Source of the DNA: Candidatus Helarchaeota archaeon
Lineage (GTDB): Archaea; Asgardarchaeota; Lokiarchaeia; Helarchaeales; HEL-GB-A
Direction: 5' to 3'
Length of the DNA: 64,000 nucleotides
Assembly (NCBI GenBank): GCA_013375405.1
Contig: JABXJU010000001.1
Coordinates: 27,020-91,019 of the forward strand
The number at the start of each line of letters is the position of its first letter. Positions within the stretch are counted from its first letter, which is position 1. This document shows positions 45,315 through 52,806 of this stretch, piece after piece. Made by a program: the position numbers and the translations under genes. The notes beneath the pieces are model-generated. The model saw only the letters and a list, made by a program, of their open reading frames with translations, had not been told where the DNA came from and did no database searches.

Positions 45315-46145
45315 ATGGACGTGATGATCTCTAACGATCAACTCAAAACCGACAAGTATCCTCCATGGTTGTATTTTTTCCCCTTCTATGTAATGCTTTT
45401 TTCCTATGCCCTCCTGGGTAGAACTGGTTTTATCATCGTTGCAGATGTATTTGAACCCCCACTCCCTTCTAGCGAATTCGTTTTATATTACATTTTAACA
45501 TATTGCGTTTTTTTTCCCATTATATTCATAAGTCAATGGGTATACTATCGCACTTTAAGTAAGCGTTATGGCGTGTTTTGGCAGGAATTTTCCCCTATAG
45601 ACAAAAGCCTTATTTTAACTTATGCTATTTTAGGAATTCTTTTTTATCTTTGGGTGGAATGGATTTTTGGCGTTAATGCGCCATATGATTCCACATGGGA
45701 CTTTTCCATTGGTTGGATGCACGTATATTGGGGCGATTTCGTCGGTTTTTTTATAGCGATCCCACTCCTCATGATCGGATTTCATGGTATCAATTACGCA
45801 ATTTGCCACCGAAAAGGTGACCGGCGCCGACATCAATTTTTTTTAGTAGTAGTTGGTACTTCTGTTATCGGCACGATTACTCAAGACTGGTTCTGGTGGA
45901 TCTCTGCCCCTTCTAATCCATGGGGACCTGGTACAACAATATATTTCTATTTTACTGGTTGGATCCACATTCCATTCACACCAATTTACATACCTGTCAT
46001 TTATTTAATTGTGGCAATTATTTCGCTCGCTATTTTATATTTAGCCACAATAAGAGTTTATTCCTTCAAACAATATCTCTTCTGGTGTGTAAGTCCCTAT
46101 CTGTTGTTAGTTTTCGTGGGAAACATTCTTTCTTTTATATTTTAA
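45315..46145 (+). CDS. Polytopic membrane protein, unknown
   Basis: 276 residues with seven to eight predicted helices, many Trp/Tyr at the membrane surface (WIFGVNAPYDSTWDFSIGWMHVYWGDF). No family recognised. 60 bases after GAPDH on the same strand, with an own GAGGG RBS. ATG at 45315. Confidence 0.65.
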   Translation: MDVMISNDQLKTDKYPPWLYFFPFYVMLFSYALLGRTGFIIVADVFEPPLPSSEFVLYYILTYCVFFPIIFISQWVYYRTLSKRYGVFWQEFSPIDKSLILTYAILGILFYLWVEWIFGVNAPYDSTWDFSIGWMHVYWGDFVGFFIAIPLLMIGFHGINYAICHRKGDRRRHQFFLVVVGTSVIGTITQDWFWWISAPSNPWGPGTTIYFYFTGWIHIPFTPIYIPVIYLIVAIISLAILYLATIRVYSFKQYLFWCVSPYLLLVFVGNILSFIF

Positions 46146-46214
46146 AAAGAACATATTTTATGGAATTGTTTTAACGACAGCACATCCTTATTTGTTTTAA
46201 GAGTCGCCACAAAT

Positions 46215-46226
46215 CTTTTATAAATA
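46215..46226 (+). promoter_or_regulatory. TATA box of the hdrA operon
   Basis: CTTTTATAAATA, strong archaeal TATA element. Transcription start expected near 46243-46250, leaving a ~90-base structured leader before the ATG at 46338. Confidence 0.5.
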
Positions 46227-46233
46227 CTGTTTT

Positions 46234-46299
46234 ATCGTTAATTGGATTTTCAAATTAAAGAAAATCGGAATTACATAACAGATAATTTAGGATAACGAT
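46234..46299 (+). other. Nested hairpins in the hdrA leader (SECIS-like candidate)
   Basis: Outer stem ATCGTTA (46234-46240) pairs with TAACGAT (46293-46299). Inside, GATTTTC (46245-46251), eight-base A-rich loop, GAAAATC (46260-46266) is a perfect 7-bp hairpin. The structure starts around or just before the expected TSS. Archaeal SECIS elements can sit in 5' leaders, so this is a candidate for hdrA, but the region is AT-rich and the consensus GAA/A bulge is not clear. Confidence 0.3.
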
Positions 46300-46337
46300 T
46301 AATAAATTAAGGAGTGATGCTAAAAAGGGTGAAAAAA

Positions 46338-48281
46338 ATGGAAGAACCCCGCATAGGAATTTTTGTTTGCCGCTGAGGTATCAATATTGCTGGGATAATT
46401 GATGTTCCGAAGTTAGTTGATTACGCAAAGAAGTTAGAGAATGTTGCTGTGGCTGAAGAATATTTATCGATGTGCACTGAACCTGGCGCTGCATTTATTA
46501 TGGAAAAAATCGAAGAAAACAATCTCAACCGTGTAATTGTCGCCGCTTGCTCACCCAAAACGCATGAACCTGTCTTTCATGCTGTTTTAAAAGATGCTGG
46601 GCTACCTCCACGAATGTTAGAATTTGTCAATATCCGGGAGCACTGTTCCTTTGTTCATATGAATGAACCGGAGGCTGCACTTTACCAGGCGAAAAGTTTG
46701 ATTCGTGCTGCGGTGCAACGTGCTTTACACTTAGAAGCTGTTCCCACCAAAACAGTTGATGTAAATCCAGAAGCTTTGGTGGTTGGCGGAGGTATTGCGG
46801 GATTATCCGCTGCCTTAGATTTAGCAAATCAAGGGTTTAAAGTGTACTTGGTAGAAAAAGAACTTACAATCGGTGGACGAATGTCTCAAATGGATCGCAC
46901 TTTTCCTACGGATGACTGTGCTATCTGAATCTTGGGACCTAAAATGCTTGAAGCCGGACGGCATCCGAATATTCAAATTATGAGCTACTGTGAAGTTACA
47001 GAGGTAACAGGATATATAGGAAATTTTAATGTAAAAATCAAACAACACCCACGATATGTAGATGTAAATGTGTGTACAAATTGTGGAATTTGCCGCGAAG
47101 AATGCCCTGTTGTATTACCGAATACCTTTGATATGGGATTTTCTCCTCGAAAAGCGATCGATCTTCCTTTCCCGCAGGCAGTTCCCACCATTTATGCCAT
47201 TGATATGGATACATGCGTGAAATGCTACTATTGTGTTGCTGTCTGTCCTGTTTATTGCATCGATTTTAGTGAAGAACCTACAGAATACAACGTTAACGTG
47301 GGAACAATCATCATTGCAACCGGCTGGGATATTAATGAACCAAAACTGTTGGGTTATGGTGAATATGAAAATGTTATCAATCAACTTCAATTGGAACGGA
47401 TTTTGGCTCCAAATGGCCCGACTCTTGGGCATTTAGTTCGTCCTTCGGATGGAAAACGGCCGAAAAGTGTATTGATGATAAATTGTGCAGGTAGTCGCGA
47501 TATTCATTATCGCGAAAATTGTCCAGGTGTCTGCTGCTTAGTATCCATTAAAAATGCCAAGCTGATCATTTCTGAATATCCAGATGCCGAAGTAATAATC
47601 AGTGCAATAGATATCAGAGCACCAGGAAAAGATTATGAGGAATATTATCGCCGTTCACGTGAGTTCGGAATTAATTACATCAAAGGAATGGTAGGGTCGG
47701 TGGAAGAAGATCCGATAACGAAGAATCTTATATGTACAGTGGAGAATATGCTGTCTGGAGAAGTTAAAGAGATCGAAGTTGAGATGGTCGTGCTATCAAC
47801 AGCACCAATTCCATCTAAAGGCACCGATGAAATCGCTGAAATCATGAGGCTGGAAAAGAGTACGGATGGTTTTCTAAAGGAATATCATGCACGGTTGAAT
47901 CCAATAGATACGAAGACCTTTGGGGTCTATTTAGCTGGGATGTGTCAGGGACCTAAACCCATTGATTATTCAGTAACTCAAGGAAGAGGAGCTGCATCGA
48001 GTGCTTCCATTCCGTTACACGATGGAAAATTTGAGATTGAGTTGATTCGGGCAGTAGCAGATAATGAACGATGTTCTCGTTGTGGTGAGTGTGTTCAAGC
48101 GTGTCCATTTACCGCATTACGCATCGATGAGAACAATATGTTGATTGTCGATGAAATTGCATGTCGTGGCTGTGGTGTTTGTGCAGCCACGTGTAAATCA
48201 AAATCAATTACACTTCGGTATTTCCGTGATATAGCATTTGAGTCTTACATCGATGCCCTCTTAGCACCGATAGAGGATTAA
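46338..48281 (+). CDS. hdrA: HdrA, FAD/Fe-S electron-bifurcating subunit with two selenocysteine codons
   Basis: 647 residues if two in-frame TGA codons (46374-46376, residue 13; 46926-46928, residue 197) are read as selenocysteine. Both replace cysteines conserved in HdrA: C-R-U-G-I-N-I-A-G for the CxCG start and DCAI-U-ILGPKM for DCAxCILxPKM. The whole chain aligns in length and order: N-terminal domain, FAD motif VVGGGIAGLSAA (residues ~149-160), ferredoxin pair CTNCGICREECP and CVKCYYCVAVCP, then the C-terminal pair CSRCGECVQACP and CRGCGVCAATC. ATG 46338 has GGGTGA five bases before it; ATG 46317 (GGAG two bases upstream) is in frame but too close. HdrA splits or joins electrons between a low-potential ferredoxin and higher-potential acceptors. 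MvhD and FrhB/FdhB genes follow. Confidence 0.92.
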
Positions 48282-48298
48282 ACCTAGGATGTAGTAAT

Positions 48299-48736
48299 AT
48301 GGCGTTTTTACCAAAAATTGCAGCCTTTTTATGTTGGAAATGAGGGTATGGTGCCGCGGATATGGCTGGTACTATTAGGTCTCAATATCCTGCAAGCTTT
48401 CGCACAATCCGAGTACCTTGCACGGGGCGAGTAAGCACTGATTTGATATTACGAGCTTTGCGAAAAGGTGCAGATGCTGTAGTAATTGTCGGTTGATATG
48501 AAGGTGAATGCGAATACGAAACTGGAAATCTCTTAGCTATAACTAATGTCAAGTACTTGAAACAAATGCTTGACCTGATCGGAATTGGAGCTGACCGGGT
48601 ACAAATGCATTTCTGTTCTTCAGCCGAAGGAGCAAAATTCTCAGAGCTAGTCAAAGAAGTGACGGATCAAATCAGCAAATTGGGACCCAATCCCTTGAAA
48701 TTAAAAGCTCCTGCCGAAGAAGAAGGATCTTCATAG
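48299..48736 (+). CDS. mvhD: MvhD-like electron-transfer subunit with two selenocysteine codons
   Basis: 145 residues if the TGA codons at 48341-48343 (residue 15) and 48494-48496 (residue 66) are read as Sec. The first, FLCWK-U-GYGAAD, lies where MvhD has FxCNWCSYAGAD; the second, VVG-U-YEGECEY, lies where MvhD has GCHPGDCHY. MvhD's [2Fe-2S]-binding site lies in these two motifs plus RVPCTGRV, so Sec replaces two cluster ligands. MvhD bridges HdrA and a hydrogenase or F420/formate partner. AGGA nine bases before ATG 48299. It starts 17 bases after hdrA and precedes a FrhB/FdhB-like gene by 76 bases. Confidence 0.92.
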
Positions 48737-48812
48737 AAAATCTGAGCTATGAAAGGACTGCCCTCCGCAAAGGGTTTCGGCAGTAAATTAAACTTTATAG
48801 GAAGGAAACATA
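48737..48812 (+). other. Intergenic hairpin after mvhD, candidate shared SECIS
   Basis: Perfect 6-bp stem ACTGCC (48757-48762) / GGCAGT (48779-48784) with a 16-base loop containing CCGCAAAGGG; an outer stem CTAT, AAAG (48747-48755) pairs with CTTTATAG (48793-48800) with one bulged G. Located in the 3' UTR of a double-Sec gene, where Lokiarchaeota SECIS elements are known. A strict GAA/A or kink-turn core is not clear, so the assignment is tentative. The stretch also contains the AGGAAGG RBS of the next gene. Confidence 0.45.
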
Positions 48813-49934
48813 TTGAGTGAGAGTTACAAGTTCGACTCAGGAGATATAATCCGAGATCTCTTCAAATGGATGTTAAAAGAAAAGATTGTAGATGCTGTAA
48901 TTGGATTTGAAACTAAAAAAACTCGTTATCAATTAGCACCTGTGGCAATCGAAGACCCAGCGAAAATGACAGACGTTCCCTTAAGCACATACATGGTGTA
49001 CAATTTTGCTCGGATGAATTCCGCTGCAAAATTTTTGCATAAGAAAATGAATGGTGCGAAGGATAAGAGTGTTGCATTAATCGCCAGACCTTGTGATATT
49101 CGGGGTTTGGAGGAAATCTCTAAACGATGGCAAGTTGATCTTGATAATCTCTTTATTATTGGGACCGAATGTTACGGTACATTACCTTTTCAAGACTCTC
49201 CGAAAACATACACTGCACAAGAAATAGATCCAGCGAAAGTTGTGAAGGAAGCAATTTCAGAAGATTCAGTAACTCTATGGTTGGACGGCGGAAAAACCAA
49301 AACTCTTAAATTTGATAAGAAATTCGACCGGTGGGAAAGTTGTAATCGGTGTCCAGATAAAATACCTAAAACTGCTGACTTAACGCTGGCAAATCTTGAA
49401 GGAACATTTATAATAACTACTCAAAGTGAAAGGGGCAAAGACGTATTGAAGAAGGCCCTCGCCGCCAAGGCTATATCACTTCAAAAAGTGGACGATGCTA
49501 CTATTAAAAAGAAGGATACACTCATGCAAAAACTCACTGAAAAGGCCACAGCTCTACGGGAAGCGATTATTTCAGGATTTATGAAGTTATCCCCTGAGGA
49601 CCGATATAAAACAGTCATCGAGAGCTATGAAACGTGTAGACGTTGTGGAGTTTGCACACGCTCCTGTATTGTTTGTTTCTGCAAGGATTGTATCGTTGTT
49701 CAAAAGAAAAAGGAAATTGATCCAGTGCTCTATTGCCTCACTCGGCTAGGCCACATGGGCGACTCATGTGTTCAATGCGGTAAATGTGGCCAAAATTGTC
49801 CCGCGAAGATTCCACTACCTTTTATTCACTTAGTATTCCTACAAGAAATCAAGGACGTCTTTGGATTTGTCCCTGGTAAAAAGGAAGAGGTCCCCCCTCG
49901 ATCCGGCGAAAGCATCAAACAAATCGTCCATTAA
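48813..49934 (+). CDS. FrhB/FdhB-like F420-reducing or formate dehydrogenase beta subunit
   Basis: 373 residues. N- and C-terminal FrhB/FdhB domains with ALIARPCDIRGLEEISKRW and CNRCPDKIPKTADLT, then two [4Fe-4S] motif groups CRRCGVCTRSCIVCFCKDC and CVQCGKCGQNCPAKI. FrhB/FdhB proteins carry FAD and pass electrons between F420 or formate dehydrogenase and Fe-S partners. Directly behind hdrA-mvhD, it should be their third electron-transfer module. TTG start at 48813 with AGGAAGG seven bases upstream. No catalytic hydrogenase or formate dehydrogenase subunit is nearby, so F420H2 or an outside partner is possible. Confidence 0.87.
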   Translation: MSESYKFDSGDIIRDLFKWMLKEKIVDAVIGFETKKTRYQLAPVAIEDPAKMTDVPLSTYMVYNFARMNSAAKFLHKKMNGAKDKSVALIARPCDIRGLEEISKRWQVDLDNLFIIGTECYGTLPFQDSPKTYTAQEIDPAKVVKEAISEDSVTLWLDGGKTKTLKFDKKFDRWESCNRCPDKIPKTADLTLANLEGTFIITTQSERGKDVLKKALAAKAISLQKVDDATIKKKDTLMQKLTEKATALREAIISGFMKLSPEDRYKTVIESYETCRRCGVCTRSCIVCFCKDCIVVQKKKEIDPVLYCLTRLGHMGDSCVQCGKCGQNCPAKIPLPFIHLVFLQEIKDVFGFVPGKKEEVPPRSGESIKQIVH

Positions 49935-49936
49935 TC

Positions 49937-49985
49937 CTTATCACTCAATCATTTTATCCTTATTTCCTTTTTAAATTTTATATAA
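49937..49985 (+). terminator. T-rich terminator of the hdrA operon
   Basis: TTTTATCCTTATTTCCTTTTTAAATTTT after the FrhB/FdhB stop; a possible archaeal terminator, close to the next gene's start. Confidence 0.3.
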
Positions 49986-50008
49986 TTGATGTAAAACGGG
50001 GCCTCAAT

Positions 50009-50524
50009 ATGGAGAAAGATGAATGGGAAGACAAGCATAAATACAAAGTAACTTTGGAAAATCTTGTTGAAAATCATGTCATTCTCATGAAATTCCTTGA
50101 AGATAACTTTGGAAATGACGCCATTGTCAAATATTATGCAACGAAAAATGAAATGAATTACGAGAATAAAATCGGACGAGGTATAAAACTTGGAGCGAAG
50201 GTAATTAAAACATTGAGCTCCAAGAAATTTTTTAGCATCTTCATTGATCAATTAATAAAAAATGCTCAATATATGATTCCAGTAAAATGTATAATTGGAA
50301 TAGATTATGGAGAGAAAACAGCTACGATCCATATTGATAAATGTCCGAGTAAGCGTATTTTTCGCCGAGGTGTTAAGAAGTTTAAAGTACAAGATCAGAT
50401 TCCCATTACCGCTTTTTGCGAATTAAATTGTATTCCGACATTTCAAACCTATGGGCGAATAGGAAATATTAAAGTTTCTGCGAATTTCACAGAGAAAGGG
50501 TGTGATATTTTCGCAGAAATTTGA
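50009..50524 (+). CDS. Cys-motif domain protein, paralogue of the 16139-17017 C-terminus
   Basis: 171 residues, entirely made of the domain described for 16139-17017: KYKVTLENLVE opening, LMKFLEDNFGNDAI helix, IGIDYGEK strand, cysteines CPSKR, FCELNCIPTF and KGCDIF. The cysteine spacing suggests metal or substrate binding as in ATC hydrolase-like proteins; function unknown. It follows the FrhB/FdhB-like gene by 74 bases, may be cotranscribed. ATG at 50009. Confidence 0.6.
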   Translation: MEKDEWEDKHKYKVTLENLVENHVILMKFLEDNFGNDAIVKYYATKNEMNYENKIGRGIKLGAKVIKTLSSKKFFSIFIDQLIKNAQYMIPVKCIIGIDYGEKTATIHIDKCPSKRIFRRGVKKFKVQDQIPITAFCELNCIPTFQTYGRIGNIKVSANFTEKGCDIFAEI

Positions 50525-50568
50525 AGGGAATAATCTAGATCTTAAGCCTCTGATTGACCAAAAACTTA

Positions 50569-51687
50569 TTATTCTAGAATTTTTTTCAACGATTCGCCTG
50601 GATGGGCGAAGACTAAGGTATTTTCAGGAAGAAAAGAAACCCAAACTGTCTCATTTTCATTTAATAGATTTTCTGGATCGTAAGGTTGAATAACAACCAT
50701 CAATTTCCCTTCAGTAATTTCAACTTCATATCGTATAAATCCATGGATAAATTGTTGTCGAATGATCTTTGCCTTAAAGTTATTACCCTCGGGCTTTTCC
50801 TGCTTTTGAATAGTTATGTCGTTTGCTCGAATTGCGACAACCACTCGCGTCCCTTTGGAATATGAAAGATCACTCACATATATCGAGCCATCTTGTAACT
50901 CAATGAGAGTATGAGTATCATCCAACTCGACTATTTTGCCTTCTAAGAAGTTCGATTTTGAGAGAAAATTACACACTTCAATGGAATTTGGATTATTATA
51001 TAACTCTTCGGGGGTTCCCATCTGAATAATATCTCCAAAGAATAACACCGCAATATAATCAGAAACCATCAAAGCTTCTTCAACATCTTGGGTTACATGA
51101 ATAACAGTCAAATCACCGATAGATTTAACCATATGCACAAGCTCTTTACGAAGATTAAGACGAATTTTTGCATCTAATGCTCCAAGGGGTTCATCCAATA
51201 ATATTAATTTCGATCCTGTCATTAATGCACGGGCAAGTGCTACGCGTTGTTTCATTCCACCACTCATAACGCCAGGCAAATCATCCGCCCGGTTTGATAG
51301 TAGAATTAGCTGAAGCATTTCCTGTGCCGTCTTTTTAGTAAAATCTGATGGTTGGCCTCGTACCCTCGGGCCATAAATTATATTTTCGTAAACTGAAAGG
51401 TGTGGGAAAAGTGCATATGTCATATGCTCAAATAACATCCCAATTCCGCGGTCCTCAGGTAATACGTCATTCATCAGTTTATTTTCAATATAAATTTCAC
51501 CATTATCTGGCTTTTCAAGCCCTGCTAAAAGTTCCAGGAGAGTACTTTTTCCGGAACCTGTCGGCCCACAAATACAAAAATATGAATTATGCGGTATTTT
51601 TAGAGAAATATTCTTTAATACTAACTTGCCTTCATAACTCTTTTCGATATTTCTTAATTCAATATAGGATTTTTCCTTTTCAACCAT
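50569..51687 (-). CDS. ABC importer ATPase B (His-to-Gln switch)
   Basis: 372 residues. Walker A GPTGSGKST, signature VMSGGMKQRVALARAL, Walker B LILLDEPLGALD, but the switch histidine is Gln (HVTQDVEEAL in place of HVTHDxxEA). Canonical Walker motifs and Glu after Walker B are intact. C-terminal TOBE-like regulatory domain from ELQDGSIYVSDLS. Last gene of the operon, 6 bases after ATPase A. With A it forms a heterodimer (see findings). Substrate likely an oxyanion, by permease type. Confidence 0.9.
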   Translation of the reverse strand: MVEKEKSYIELRNIEKSYEGKLVLKNISLKIPHNSYFCICGPTGSGKSTLLELLAGLEKPDNGEIYIENKLMNDVLPEDRGIGMLFEHMTYALFPHLSVYENIIYGPRVRGQPSDFTKKTAQEMLQLILLSNRADDLPGVMSGGMKQRVALARALMTGSKLILLDEPLGALDAKIRLNLRKELVHMVKSIGDLTVIHVTQDVEEALMVSDYIAVLFFGDIIQMGTPEELYNNPNSIEVCNFLSKSNFLEGKIVELDDTHTLIELQDGSIYVSDLSYSKGTRVVVAIRANDITIQKQEKPEGNNFKAKIIRQQFIHGFIRYEVEITEGKLMVVIQPYDPENLLNENETVWVSFLPENTLVFAHPGESLKKILE

Positions 51688-51693
51688 TATGTA

Positions 51694-52803
51694 TTACTCC
51701 AAAGCTAATTCATAATCTAAATCTTTAGGATATTCAAAGCACATAGCATCGCTCTCGTCAAACGAGATGATAATTTGCTCATTAAGGCCTTTTATGTCCT
51801 TGGTAATTTCTCTTGTTAAAACTTCAGCCTCAATTCTATCATTATTTTCCAATCTTAATTGAAATATTGTTTTAGAACCAAGAAAATGTCTTTTAATAAT
51901 TGTAGCATTTAATGTATTTATATCTGGTGATAGTTCACTGGCAATAGAAATCTCGTTTTTGCGAATAGCTAGAACTAAGCGTCTCATTCTATCCCATTTA
52001 TCTATAAGTACTTTAACTTTAGGACCAAAACCTCGCAACCGTAATGTTGAGCTCCCTGTTTCCCGATGATCAACAAAGCATTCAAGGAAATTCGAATTGG
52101 ACAGAAAATTACAAACGAAAATCGAATTAGGTTTATAATAGAGATTCATAGGAGTATCCACTTGATGAATATGTCCTTTTCGCATTATTGCAATTCGATC
52201 TGAGATATTCATTGCTTCAATCTGATCATGTGTCACATGAATTGCTGTTAGCCCTAATTTTTTAACTAATTTCCGCAGTTCATGTTGAAATTCCATCCGA
52301 ATTTTTAAATCCAGGGCACCAAGCGGTTCGTCTAAAAGAAGCAATTTGGACTCAGTAGCGATTGCACGTGCTATTCCTATCTTCTGGAGTTCAGGTGCAC
52401 TTAAATCCTCAGGAAAATTATTTGCCCGAGGCAACATTCCGATAAGTTTAAGTGCGTTTACGCCAAGTTCTTCCAATTGGCTCTCAGGCTTTCCTTTTAC
52501 ACGTGGAGCATATGTCACATTATCCCAAATATCCATAAAAGGAAAAATCTCAAAGTGTTGGAAGACCATTCCAATATCACGTTCATCTGGAGGTAAATCT
52601 ATTATGTTTTTACCATCAAATAGAATTTCCCCTTCATCTGGCTGGATTAATCCCGCGATAGCTCGCAATGTCGTAGTTTTACCACAACCCGAAGGGCCTA
52701 GCATAGTAAGATATTCTCCATCAGCGATTTCAAGGTTTACTCTATCAATCGCTTGAACTCTTCCATACGCTTTTGAGACATTCTTCAATTCAATATGAGG
52801 CAT
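51694..52803 (-). CDS. ABC importer ATPase A (degenerate signature)
   Basis: 369 residues. Walker A GPSGCGKTT, Q-loop, Walker B LLLLDEPLGALD, H-loop HVTHDQIEAM normal, but the LSGGQ signature reads LSAPE (EDLSAPELQKIGIARAI). C-terminal TOBE-like region (STLRLRGFGPKVKVLID). The defect in the signature and the H-loop change in ATPase B would together leave one normal and one degenerate ATP site. ATG at 52803, 3 bases after the permease stop. Confidence 0.9.
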   Translation of the reverse strand: MPHIELKNVSKAYGRVQAIDRVNLEIADGEYLTMLGPSGCGKTTTLRAIAGLIQPDEGEILFDGKNIIDLPPDERDIGMVFQHFEIFPFMDIWDNVTYAPRVKGKPESQLEELGVNALKLIGMLPRANNFPEDLSAPELQKIGIARAIATESKLLLLDEPLGALDLKIRMEFQHELRKLVKKLGLTAIHVTHDQIEAMNISDRIAIMRKGHIHQVDTPMNLYYKPNSIFVCNFLSNSNFLECFVDHRETGSSTLRLRGFGPKVKVLIDKWDRMRRLVLAIRKNEISIASELSPDINTLNATIIKRHFLGSKTIFQLRLENNDRIEAEVLTREITKDIKGLNEQIIISFDESDAMCFEYPKDLDYELALE

Positions 52804-52806
52804 CTC

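Noticed and set aside
46449..46928. A separate 159-aa gene and a second gene from 46932 (split HdrA).
   Set aside because: They are fragments of one HdrA frame broken only by TGA codons at conserved cysteines; not independent genes.
48382..48654. Minus-strand reading frame of 90 aa.
   Set aside because: It is the antisense of mvhD, which is only hidden by its two UGA codons.
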